Shown here in pieces: positions 1 through 7,586 of a stretch of 18,607 bases of DNA. The DNA lies in NCBI GenBank assembly GCA_934487205.1, contig CAKSRS010000051.1, positions 1-18,607 of the forward strand, written 5' to 3'. The position numbers and the translations under genes are program-made. Within the stretch, counting starts at the first letter, position 1, and the number at the start of each line of letters is the position of its first letter. Source of the DNA: an uncultured Clostridia bacterium. GTDB taxonomy: Bacteria > Bacillota > Clostridia > UBA1381. The notes beneath the pieces were generated by a model. The model ran no database searches. It saw only the letters and a program-made list of their open reading frames with translations, and was not told the DNA's origin.

Positions 1-2
1 TT

Positions 3-251
3 ACCCGCGAACAGATGGCGGCAATTATCTATCGCTATGCAACATTCAAGGGATATGACATAACGACAAGCGGCAGCACGGCCTATACAGATAACGGTGA
101 CATTTCCGATTATGCAAAAGACGCTGTAATATGGGCGGCTGAAAAGTCCATTATGACAGGTAATACGGACGGCAGCTTCGCACCAAAGGCCAATACGACA
201 AGAGCGCAGGCAGCCGCGGTATTTATGCGTATACTTGAAAACCTAAAATAA
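3..251 (+). CDS. SLH-domain surface protein, C-terminal end (5' partial)
   Basis: The reading frame is open from the left edge and ends in TAA, so this is only the last 82 residues of a larger protein. It begins inside one S-layer homology repeat, at the typical TREQMAAIIYRYA end. One more full SLH repeat follows: a YTDNGDISDYAKDAV start, a WAAEKSIMTG middle, DGSFAPKANTTRAQAAAVF and a short tail. SLH repeats usually anchor exported proteins non-covalently to pyruvylated secondary cell-wall polymer. The function of the missing N-terminal part cannot be seen. A strong hairpin lies about 60 bases downstream. Two more SLH tails occur in this window (near 2220 and 15260-15790), and both are broken, whereas this end looks intact. 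The family call is secure; the identity of the whole protein is unknown. Confidence 0.85.
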   Translation, partial: TREQMAAIIYRYATFKGYDITTSGSTAYTDNGDISDYAKDAVIWAAEKSIMTGNTDGSFAPKANTTRAQAAAVFMRILENLK

Positions 252-310
252 AACAAAGCTTAATATTAAAACCGTCCTCTTAAAATGAGGACAAATGACG
301 GCATAGCAGG

Positions 311-355
311 CCGCCCGGTATAGAGGCAAAACGCCTTTATCGCCGGGCGGCTATT
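311..355 (+). terminator. GC-rich hairpin, probable terminator of the SLH gene
   Basis: An 8-bp perfect outer stem (CCGCCCGG at 311-318 with CCGGGCGG at 343-350) encloses a second stem (321-327 with 333-339). The hairpin is followed by CTATTTTGATT, a weak T-rich tract. A smaller hairpin precedes it at 274-292 (GTCCTC / GAGGAC, 7-nt loop). The position just after an SLH stop codon fits termination, although the T-run is poor. Confidence 0.55.
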
Positions 356-360
356 TTGAT

Positions 361-645
361 TCACACCATGTGTTATGCGCCTTGGAAAGTGAAGACGGAA
401 GAATTTTATACAGGATTTTGTATTGAAACTTGCAGCGGCGCTATGAATCTGTGTGCTGAGCGTGTCGCTGCCTTGAATATATATTAGCAGCGGCCAGACG
501 AAAATTAAACGCTTGATTGCCTTTCAGGATAAAACACCGTGCGGCGTCGGAAGCAGAATGCCTTGCGGCACTTGCCGTGAGTTCCTGTACAGTTCGTCAT
601 TCCTTGCGGTGTAAATTGTGTTTTTATCAGTATGCTTTTGCAAAT
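361..645. other. Gene-poor intergenic stretch
   Basis: No convincing gene is seen. On the minus strand one frame is open through this stretch apart from a single TGA (524-526). Its right part reads plausibly as protein (for example NDELYRNSRQVPQGILLP) and runs into the 3' end of the neighbouring lipoprotein gene in another frame. It has no start codon or ribosome site, and its left end runs through the hairpin at 311-350. It may be the remains of a lost gene or only chance. Confidence 0.3.
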
Positions 646-1860
646 TCAATTCATATCCGAACCCATATCTGTATTTAAGAGCCTTAATTTTTCGGCATAA
701 AGCTTACGGACTTCTTTCATATATTCGTTTCCACCGGAATTTTCATATATTTTTACGGCGTCGCGTACCGATGTTTTATCGATGATAACGGATATTAATG
801 CAGAGTCTGCGGCGGAAAAGGCTTTTTCGTGTATATCGTACGGTACAAAATAATCCAGAACATCTGCAAGGTTATTATTTTTCGGACAGCTTTTAAACTT
901 TTCGGAAAGAGTAATTGAGTTTATAATATTCAGCTGACAATCAAGCGAAACGGCTGAGGAATTTTTCTTGAAAAAACCAACTGCAATAAATTTGGTGTCA
1001 TCATCGGCAGGGATTGTTTTTATGTCTGCATTTTGCGGAACGGAGTTTGTAAACATTGCGGCGAGTTTATTTTGCAGAAAAATGTTTTTTGTTATATCGG
1101 CGTCATGATTTATAAAATCCGCGGGAATTAATTTTTTACTATACATTTGTCTGAGATTTTCCGCCAATAAGGCAAAATCCTGTGAATATATCCCGGAAAT
1201 GGGTTGTTCACCGGACAGATAAAGACGGTAGGGATTTACTTTTCCTTCAGACAGTATGTCAATAAAGCGCCGATCGGGGCTGCGAAAGGGTAAATCAATA
1301 AGTGAAAATCCGCTGTCCGGCTTGTTTCTTGTCAGCAATTCCCGAACCGATACGAAATCATCGATAAGATTATTGTTTATGCATATTTGCATATCCGCAT
1401 AATCGGTGCGCAGTATTATTCCGTAATTGTGTTTTTTATTCCACGTGCAAAGTTTATCGTATACCGATGTTTCCATCATTTTCGAGTATGCGCACGGTGC
1501 CGCATCTTTTATGCCGTCATATGCAACGGGAAAGAAATAGCCTAATTCCGCATAATTTATAAATTGCCGTATATCACCGGTAATCAGTATATCGGGAATA
1601 CGGTCGGACGCTACATCGAGCATAAAGCCGCGCGAAATAAATTCATTACCGGCGTCGATAAGTTTTACTGTATCAATTCCGGCAGTATTAAGGCCGTCGG
1701 ACACAAGAACCTGTACATCTTGGGTGCAGGCAATGGTAATTTTGCTTTCATTTTTGTCGGATATGGGAGTATCCGATTCGGGCTTCACATCGTTTTCATT
1801 TTTTGAACAAGAGCATAAGGCAATGCATAAAACCAACATAACAATAAACAATTTTTTCAT
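646..1860 (-). CDS. Lipoprotein resembling ABC-transporter substrate-binding proteins
   Basis: A 404-residue exported lipoprotein. The N-terminus has a KK charge, a hydrophobic stretch (residues 4-16) and a lipobox-like LCSC with Cys18 as the likely lipidated residue. The mature part begins with a polar linker and then a TIACTQDVQVLV strand. Further on it has features of family-1 extracellular sugar-binding proteins: GYFFPVAYDGIKDAAP near residue 105, and a segment near residues 225-270 running LAENLRQMYSKKLIPADF to NKLAAMFTNSVPQ, like the helix and 'capture' loop of UgpB-type proteins. If so, it would bind a solute outside the membrane and pass it to a permease, but no permease or ATPase gene is present here. 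There is no Shine-Dalgarno sequence before the ATG, and sequence from an unrelated surface protein begins within about 5-17 bases of the start, pointing to a rearrangement that removed the native 5' region. It may no longer be expressed. Confidence 0.7.
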   Translation of the reverse strand: MKKLFIVMLVLCIALCSCSKNENDVKPESDTPISDKNESKITIACTQDVQVLVSDGLNTAGIDTVKLIDAGNEFISRGFMLDVASDRIPDILITGDIRQFINYAELGYFFPVAYDGIKDAAPCAYSKMMETSVYDKLCTWNKKHNYGIILRTDYADMQICINNNLIDDFVSVRELLTRNKPDSGFSLIDLPFRSPDRRFIDILSEGKVNPYRLYLSGEQPISGIYSQDFALLAENLRQMYSKKLIPADFINHDADITKNIFLQNKLAAMFTNSVPQNADIKTIPADDDTKFIAVGFFKKNSSAVSLDCQLNIINSITLSEKFKSCPKNNNLADVLDYFVPYDIHEKAFSAADSALISVIIDKTSVRDAVKIYENSGGNEYMKEVRKLYAEKLRLLNTDMGSDMN

Positions 1861-1862
1861 AG

Positions 1863-2265
1863 CAACATTTTGAAAGCGTGGGGGAAGTTACGGAACAAAT
1901 TATTTTATCCATACTCAACCACAGTCGTGATACGAATGAGGTTAATGAGCTGATATCGGCATATTTTGAAACCTTCGGTGTGACCAAGCAGCAGTACAAA
2001 AAATATGATTATACAAAGTTAAATTCAGTGCTGCTGAGCAAAGGATTTACATCAATGGAGCAGGTTGTTGCCGCATTGTCGGCAAAAATGGCGGCGCTCG
2101 ATAGTGACACATCTGTCACACCGGCACCTTCCGGCGGCGGTGGCGGTGGCGGCGGCGGAAACTCCGGCTCGGTGGGAACATATGTACCGCCCGTTAAAAA
2201 TGTTGATGACGAAATGACATTTACAGATGTGGACAGCAATGCGTGGTATTACCATTATAAAAATA
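1863..2265 (+). pseudogene. S-layer-type surface protein, C-terminal fragment with poly-Gly linker and truncated SLH repeat
   Basis: The frame opens right after a TAG at 1860-1862. It reads QHFESVGEVTEQIILSI and continues through a helical region (INELISAYFETFGV-like; KGFTSMEQVVAALSAKM) that is typical of the segment before the linker in clostridial SLH proteins. A run of nine glycines follows, then GSVGTYVPP and the start of an SLH repeat, MTFTDVDSNAWYY. The SLH repeat stops after about 15 residues, where the sensible reading moves to another frame near 2250-2265. The only possible start is a GTG at 1878 without a ribosome site, and there is no signal peptide. I interpret this as an interior piece of a surface-protein gene with both ends cut by rearrangement. 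Confidence 0.75.
2133..2159 (+). repeat. GGC/GGT trinucleotide run encoding poly-glycine
   Basis: Nine consecutive Gly codons, mostly GGC with two GGT, encode the flexible linker before the SLH repeat in the surface-protein fragment. Such simple runs are prone to slippage, but this one is in frame with the protein on both sides. Confidence 0.85.
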
Positions 2266-3334
2266 TACAATCAATACGGCAAGGCGGAAAAATACACCTG
2301 TGCAGAAAGGGTGAAAACCGATGGCATAAGTTTGAAAAAGGGCGTTTTTTATGATGTTGTTACCGGTGTGCCGGTATTGGTTGACGGTGCAAATACGGGT
2401 GCTTGGAGCGATTATATAAACGGCAAACTGATAAAGTATGAACTTGATGATGATAACAATATTTGTCAAATAGAGACGAGTATCCCCGCCGATGCAGTGG
2501 TCCGGGACAGCGAGGTGCAAAGTCCTATGCACAGGGTGTATGACCGCTCTAAAAATTCGCTTGTATGCAAAAATAATTCGAGTTTTGAAGGCGTTCTTTA
2601 TATGGACGACAGCACTGTTGTGTTCCGCGTACCTAAAAATTTAGAGAATATTAATCAGTATCGCATAAACAACAGAAAAGTATTTGACTCAACGCAAAAT
2701 ATTTTGTACCCGGTAGAAGGCTATTATATGAAAAAGGGAAATATGATTGCCGATGTTGTTGTAACGGAAAATGCGTCGCAGATGTATTCATATTCCAATA
2801 TGGTTATGGTAATTTCTGGCGTGAGCATAGCGCTGAATGACGATGATGAGACCGTGGAGAATTACCGTTGTCGGGCAAGACGGCGAAAAAGTATGCGACA
2901 GCACATGTAATGCATTTTCGAATAAGAACCTTGACCGCGGCGATGTTATTATGTACCCCGTCGAAACCGAAAATGACGTGCGCGAGATTAAGGTGCTGTA
3001 CGATTTGAGTAAAGACAAATTCAACGAAAAAAATCCGTCGGCAACATTCGGTACATAAAGAGTTTCTTTGTGTTACCCTTACGAAATCGACCGTACGAGC
3101 AAGCTTTTCTCTGTGAGCTATACTCCGATAACTTCAAAACTTGACAGTACTGTAATGGAGAAAAAATCGATGGCAAATATGAAAAAGGGATATGTATGGA
3201 ATATTGATGAAAAAAGCGTGAAGGAACTTGATATGAGCGATATTATATCTTATACCGATTCATCTGCATGGTGTTCGCGCATTATCACGCATGACGGAAC
3301 GGGAAACACAAATCTGGTGTTTGTGTATAATTAA
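2250..3334 (+). pseudogene. Secreted surface protein, beta-rich C-terminal part, broken by frameshift and stop
   Basis: Continuous protein-like sequence is spread over two frames. Frame 1 (about 2250-2856) reads KIYNQYGKAEKYTCAERV through GAWSDYINGKLIKYELDDDN to VISGVSIALNDDDETV. It then moves to frame 2, which reads ITVVGQDGEKVCDS and GDVIMYPVETENDVREIKVL and stops at TAA 3056-3058. After that stop the same frame resumes with CYPYEIDRTSKLFSVSYTP and ends as SRIITHDGTGNTNLVFVYN. Repeated short strands of the 'GDVIxY... VxxIKVLYD' type are typical of the non-SLH part of clostridial cell-surface proteins. At least one indel (near 2855), one nonsense change (3056) and a junction with the preceding fragment (near 2250-2265) make this a clear pseudogene. 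Its original function is unknown; sequencing indels are an alternative for the frameshift. Confidence 0.75.
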
Positions 3335-3377
3335 AGCATGGGTTATATGTTGGGAAAGTATAAGAAACGGAGGAAAA

Positions 3378-4709
3378 ATGAGTTTTCGATATGAAAAAGA
3401 ATACACCGCCGAGATTTCGTTTCCATTGGGCGGGATAGGCAGCGGTTCAATCGGAATTTCGGGTACGGGCAGACTTATTGACTGGGAAATTCTCAACAGA
3501 CCGAACAAAAATTCCGTAAACGGGTTTTCGCACATTGCCGTTAAGGCGATTAAAGACGGACGCGTGGTTGATGCACGCGTCCTAAACGGGGATTGGGTGG
3601 GCGAAATGACCGGTAAATATGACATGGACGGCGTATTGGAGGGCAGACAGCATCATACGCTGGATATGGAACTGTTTGGAACGAGTTCATGGCTTCAGGG
3701 ACTTTATGTATGTGCTTTAAAGGCTATGTATGAAATGGCAAAAATCATGAAAGACGGCGATGCGGACACATATAACGATTTATATATAAAGGGTAAAAAA
3801 TTTCTTAACACCGAACTTTTTAACGGAGAATATTATTTTCAAAAAATTGATATTAATGACAAAAATGTTTTGATACCGTATGAAGATGCGGCGGAAAAAT
3901 ACTGGAACGAAGAATGTTCGCAGATAAAGTATCAGATAGGCAGCGGCTGTGAAATTGACCAGGCGCTGGCGCAATGGCATTCGGCGCTGTGCGGTTTGGG
4001 TGAAATTTATGACAAATCAAAAATAAAAAGCGCGTTATCGGCTCTTTATAAAAATAATTTCAAACAGAATATGCGTAATTTTTATAATCCATGGCGTGTA
4101 TTTTGCGTTGATGATGAACGCGGAGCGGTTATGTGCGATTATCCGGAAGGCGCGGTAAAACCAATTGTTCCTCTGCCGTATTGTCAGGAGACAATGCATG
4201 GATTTGAATATGCCTTGGCGGGACTGATGATTGAAGAAGGTATGGCGGAACAAGGGTTTGAAATCGTAAAGGCAATCAGAGACAGGTATGACGGCAAACA
4301 CCGTAATCCGTGGAACGAAATTGAGTGCGGAAGCAACTATGCGCGGTCAATGGCAGTATTTGCGCTGGTTATCATTCTCAGCGGATTCAGCTATGACTTG
4401 GATAAAGGGTATATAGGATTTTCGCCGAAAGTTGATACTTCAAACGGATTTGCGGGTTTTTGGAGCGCGGGGGACGGATACGGCAAGTACATACAAAAAG
4501 CCGGTGAATGCCGCCTTAAGGTGATAGGCGGTTCGTTAAAGATAGAAGCGTTCAGTTCTCCGATACCCATGCAGGACGCACAAGTGTACTGTGACGGGGT
4601 AAAAGTCGGTCATAATGGCGTAATGTTTGACAGAGAGATTGAAATAAAAAAAGAACTTTGTGTAAAAGCCTGTGCGGCAAATGGAGGGCAGGATAGTGTT
4701 TGTGACTGA
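3378..4709 (+). CDS. GH116 (GBA2/DUF608-like) glycosidase with large in-frame N-terminal-domain deletion
   Basis: The start is ATG 3378, preceded by CGGAGG about 6 bases upstream; the frame runs further upstream but has no ribosome site there. The product is 443 residues. Residues 5-75 match the beginning of the GH116 N-terminal domain (FPLGGIGSGSIGISGTGRL, DWEILNRPNK, DARVLNGD). The sequence then jumps at about residue 80 to the (alpha/alpha)6 catalytic domain: LEGRQHHTLDMELFG, with Glu88 at the nucleophile position, and IDQALAQW with Asp194 as candidate acid/base. It continues with GFEYALAGLMIEEG, AIRDRYDGKHRNPWNEIECG and YARSMAVFAL. Family members are usually about 750-900 residues, so roughly 300-400 residues appear to be missing, yet the frame is kept. 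Known family activities include beta-glucosidase, glucosylceramidase and beta-xylosidase; this enzyme has no signal peptide and would act in the cytoplasm. Its 3' end overlaps the oxidoreductase gene, so the two were probably cotranscribed. Activity is doubtful without the N-terminal domain. Confidence 0.82.
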   Translation: MSFRYEKEYTAEISFPLGGIGSGSIGISGTGRLIDWEILNRPNKNSVNGFSHIAVKAIKDGRVVDARVLNGDWVGEMTGKYDMDGVLEGRQHHTLDMELFGTSSWLQGLYVCALKAMYEMAKIMKDGDADTYNDLYIKGKKFLNTELFNGEYYFQKIDINDKNVLIPYEDAAEKYWNEECSQIKYQIGSGCEIDQALAQWHSALCGLGEIYDKSKIKSALSALYKNNFKQNMRNFYNPWRVFCVDDERGAVMCDYPEGAVKPIVPLPYCQETMHGFEYALAGLMIEEGMAEQGFEIVKAIRDRYDGKHRNPWNEIECGSNYARSMAVFALVIILSGFSYDLDKGYIGFSPKVDTSNGFAGFWSAGDGYGKYIQKAGECRLKVIGGSLKIEAFSSPIPMQDAQVYCDGVKVGHNGVMFDREIEIKKELCVKACAANGGQDSVCD

Positions 4710-6105
4710 AAAAGCGAGAGAAACCGAAGTAATTGCCGATGTGGACGTTTTGGTTGTCGGCGGCGGCCCGGGCGGAGTTCCCGCGGCTATAGCCGCCGCA
4801 AGACGCGGACAGCGTGTGCTGATTGCCGAGCGATACGGATTTTTGGGCGGTTTGGGCGTGTACGGTCTTATGGACGGCATATTCGGTTATTCGCCAATTG
4901 AATCCGAGCCGCCGCATAAGCCTGTTTTGGGCGGAATACCTGCTGAAATAATCAAAAGACTTCAGAAAGCCGGCGGTGCACCCGATGATGATTCCATTGA
5001 TTGGGCGAGAGTTCAATTTGATTCCGAAATTATGAAATCGGTGCTGAAAAAAATGCTGACGGAGTCGGGCGGGGAAATATTATATCACAGCGTTGCCGCC
5101 AATGTCATAATGAATGAAAACATGATTGACTGCGTTATTTTTCAAACAAAATCGGGGCGGGCGGCTATCAGAGCAAAAATGGTGATAGATGCCACGGGCG
5201 ACGGGGATATTGCGGCACTTGCCGGTGAAAGCTATGAAAAGGGACGCGCGGCAGACGGACTTATGCAGGCGTTCGGAACAAAATTCATTATAGGCGGCGT
5301 CCGGGATAACGCTGTGGATATATGCAATGCGTCTGCCCCTGATGCGCAGTCGATTCGTAAAAAGATATGCGATGCAATCGGCGCGGGCGCGATAAATGCA
5401 TATTCGGTAAATGTGCGGCCGAGAACGCATTATAAGGATATGCGGATTTTCAACGTAACACGCACGGCGGGAGACGGTACCGATTTTATGGATCTTACGC
5501 GTGCAGAGCAGCAGTTAAGAGATGACAGCTTTAAAATTCTGCATTTTTATAAGCAAAATGTACCGGGATATGAAGATGCATTTATTATTGAAACACCGGT
5601 TCAGGTTGGCGTAAGGGAAACAAGACGGATAGTGTGTGAAAAGACACTTAAGTTTAATGATGTTATAAACATGTGAAAGTGTGCGGACTCGATAGCACGC
5701 GGCTGCTGGCATATTGACATTCATTGCCCGCGTGGGATATGCTCAAGGTACGTGGAAACAAATACGCTTTGCAACATGGAGTGTAAGGTAGATTGTTATA
5801 TGAAAGATAACTTTGCCGCCCAAATGCCGAAATCTGAATATGCAGAAATAAGAAAGGATTTTTTTGATATACCATATGACGTTATAGTGCCGAAAAAGAC
5901 AAAAAATTTACTTGTATCGGGACGGGCGATATCCGCCGAGCATTTGGCAATGTCGGCGTCGCGCGTAATTGCTACATGTTTCGCCGTGTCGGAGGCTGCC
6001 GGTACGGCGGCGGGCATTTGTGTAAAAAATGGTGTTGTGCCGAAAAATTTAGATGTAAAGTTACTTCAAAAAGAAACTTTGCTTGACGGCAATATTGGCA
6101 GTTAG
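4696..6105 (+). pseudogene. FAD-dependent oxidoreductase (FAD_oxidored family) interrupted by in-frame TGA
   Basis: The likely start is GTG 4696 (or GTG 4702), 8 bases after GGAGG and inside the end of the GH116 gene, so translation was probably coupled. The frame is open for 326 codons, meets TGA at 5674-5676, and continues in the same frame to TAA at 6103-6105, giving 469 positions in all, about the normal family length. Features: an N-terminal Rossmann motif VVGGGPGGVPAAIAAA (residues 20-35), FLGGLGVYGLMDG, DATGDGDIAALAGE (second FAD contact), VQVGVRETRRIV, ARGCWHIDIHCP after the TGA, and the C-terminal FAD segment NLLVSGRAISAEHLAMSAS with EAAGTAAGICVKNG. From memory of the family, the TGA sits where homologs usually have Arg in a 'DVLNGRKFDDAIARG'-like stretch, so CGA to TGA is the simplest cause. 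The part after the stop is well preserved, so the change may be recent, or the codon may be read through. The substrate is unknown; sugar or glycoside oxidation would fit the GH116 neighbour. Confidence 0.82.
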
Positions 6106-6140
6106 TTGCACATACAACTAAAATTGCAACGCATTGTGAA

Positions 6141-6184
6141 AAAAGCAGGAAGGTAACCGGAAACGATTGCCTTCCTGCTTTTTT
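6141..6184. terminator. Strong intrinsic terminator after the oxidoreductase, T-run on the + strand
   Basis: GCAGGAAGG (6145-6153) pairs perfectly with CCTTCCTGC (6170-6178), extended by A-T pairs from flanking A and T runs, with a loop around CCGGAAACGA. TTTTTT follows on the + strand and the A-run on the 5' side gives a T-run for the opposite strand, so it can work in both directions. It closes the GH116-oxidoreductase transcript. Confidence 0.88.
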
Positions 6185-6187
6185 GTG

Positions 6188-6590
6188 CTATAATTTTATA
6201 TAGGGCAGAACGGCATATTCGGAAATAATAATTGGTAGGAAAAGAAAATGATAAAGGTTCTTCATATTCTGTACCGCTGCAGTAAGCAAGCATTGTTCGG
6301 AAACTCTTTCGTTTCCACGCATGCGGCAATAGCGCAGACCATGCAGTTCTTTTGATTCTGCAAAGCTGCGCTCGATTTTCTCCTTTCGTTTTGAGTATAT
6401 TTCCTTGCCCTCGTCAGTATGTGTGAATACATATACCTCATCCCTATAATCTTCCCACACATGACGGCGAAGGCTTTTTGTTTCTCGCTTAAACATTCCT
6501 ACCGTCTCGGACAATTTGCACATCTGTCATTTTTGCATTTATATTCCCTGTAACCGTTTCTGTCTGTGGTTACATATTCAAGATAATTTC
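6188..6590 (-). mobile_element. IS1182-family transposase, decayed C-terminal remnant
   Basis: Read on the minus strand, the sequence gives YLEYVTTDRNGYREYKC, then a zinc-finger-like CKNDRCANCPRR, then ECLSEKQ in one frame. It continues in a second frame as TKSLRRHVWEDYRDEVYVF, EIYSKRKEKIERSFAESKE and LHGLRYCRMRGNERVSEQCL with a short tail. This order is characteristic of the C-terminal third of IS1182-family DDE transposases, including the late E-R-F-A-(D/E)-x-K-E-x-H-G block. A TAG at 6499-6501 and a shift near an A-run around 6478 break the frame. The N-terminal two thirds, including the first catalytic Asp residues, are absent. It is not mobile by itself. No matching terminal repeat is evident at the 6190 side. 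Confidence 0.85.
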
Positions 6591-6595
6591 TCAGT

Positions 6596-6635
6596 CTGTC
6601 GAAAAAGTCCGGAAAAGTCTGGGCTTTTTCGACAG
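6596..6635. repeat. 12-bp perfect inverted repeat with 16-nt loop, next to the transposase remnant
   Basis: CTGTCGAAAAAG (6596-6607) and CTTTTTCGACAG (6624-6635) are exact reverse complements. The two inward ends stay similar (CTGTCGAAAAAGTCCGG versus CTGTCGAAAAAGCCCAG read inward). It lies between the 3' end of metA and the truncated 5' edge of the transposase remnant. It could be two insertion-sequence ends left after deletion of the body, or a hairpin ending metA transcription, although no T-run follows on the minus strand. Confidence 0.7.
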
Positions 6636-6668
6636 TCTGAACCAACAAAGTAATTTTGCTGCTTATTT

Positions 6669-7586
6669 TTAATGAATTTCGTCAATATCATAAGGTGTTG
6701 TTTGATAAACAAAATAGTTGAGCCAATTGGAATAGAGCAGATTTGCATGACTCCGCCATGACACAATCGGCGGCTTGGTATCATCATTTCCGGGGAAATA
6801 GTTTTCCGGAACGGAGATGTCAAGCCCGGCATTTTTGTCACGTAAATACTCGTTTTTTAAAGTGTCGCCGTCATACTCGGAGTGACCCGTTACAAAAATT
6901 TGTCTGCCTTTATCGGTTGAAATGACATAAACGCCCGCTTTTTCCGATGAGGCAAGAATTTTAAGCACCGGTACATTTTCTATATCCTTGCGCAGAACTG
7001 TGGTATGGCGCGAGTGCGGTACCATGAATGTGTCATCAAATCCGCGGAAAAGTATGGAATTTTTGTATTCCACCGTGTGTGCAAATACGCCGAACAATTT
7101 TTTCTCAAGCGGTACTTTTTTTATGCCGTAGTGATAATAAAGTCCCGCCTGTGCACCCCAGCATATATGGAATGTGCTTGTTACATGCGTTTTGCTCCAT
7201 TCCATAATTTCGCACAATTCATTCCAATAATTGACGTCCTCAAATTCAAGCTGCTCAACGGGCGCGCCGGTGATTACCATTCCGTCGTATTTATTGTTTT
7301 TTACCTCATCAAATGTTTTGTAAAAATCAATCATGTGCTGCTCGTCGGTATGCGTCGCTTTATGCGTTGCTGTTTGGAGAAATTCCAACTTTACCTGGAG
7401 TGGTGTATTTCCCAAAAGGCGCGCAAACTGTGTCTCTGTCGTGATTTTTGTCGGCATGAGATTAAGCAGCAGTATTTTAAGAGGACGTATGTCCTGTGTG
7501 AGCGCGCGTGTTTGGGTTATAACGAATATATTTTCATTATGAAGGATTTCCGTTGCGGGGAGGTCATTTGGAATTTTTATTGGCAT
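6669..7586 (-). CDS. metA: Homoserine O-acetyltransferase, MetA/HTS family
   Basis: A cytoplasmic 305-residue enzyme that activates homoserine by acylation, the first step specific to methionine synthesis. The normal full length is present: MPIKIPNDLPA at the N-terminus, LNLMPTKI near residue 42, catalytic Cys142 in HICWGAQAGLYYHYG, and the His235/Glu237 pair in TGHSEYDG. Residue 111 is Glu (GAPVEQLEFEDV). In this family Glu111 goes with acetyl-CoA use and Gly111 (as in Escherichia coli) with succinyl-CoA, so O-acetylhomoserine is the expected product. That is the substrate of the MetY encoded just upstream. Its ATG overlaps the metY stop by one base (TAATG), with GAGGTG as ribosome site inside metY, showing translational coupling. 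Confidence 0.95.
   Translation of the reverse strand: MPIKIPNDLPATEILHNENIFVITQTRALTQDIRPLKILLLNLMPTKITTETQFARLLGNTPLQVKLEFLQTATHKATHTDEQHMIDFYKTFDEVKNNKYDGMVITGAPVEQLEFEDVNYWNELCEIMEWSKTHVTSTFHICWGAQAGLYYHYGIKKVPLEKKLFGVFAHTVEYKNSILFRGFDDTFMVPHSRHTTVLRKDIENVPVLKILASSEKAGVYVISTDKGRQIFVTGHSEYDGDTLKNEYLRDKNAGLDISVPENYFPGNDDTKPPIVSWRSHANLLYSNWLNYFVYQTTPYDIDEIH

Noticed and set aside
2133..2159. Poly-Gly run as a phase-variation switch
   Set aside because: Its units are triplets, so slippage would not change frame; the gene is already broken elsewhere.
3291..3377. Upstream in-frame extension of the GH116 protein (29 residues)
   Set aside because: The segment overlaps the end of the surface-protein pseudogene and has no ribosome site, while ATG 3378 has CGGAGG and gives the family N-terminus.
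5674..5676. Genome-wide reading of TGA as an amino acid
   Set aside because: carB and the regulator end in TGA at sensible places and Trp is coded by TGG throughout, so TGA is a normal stop here.
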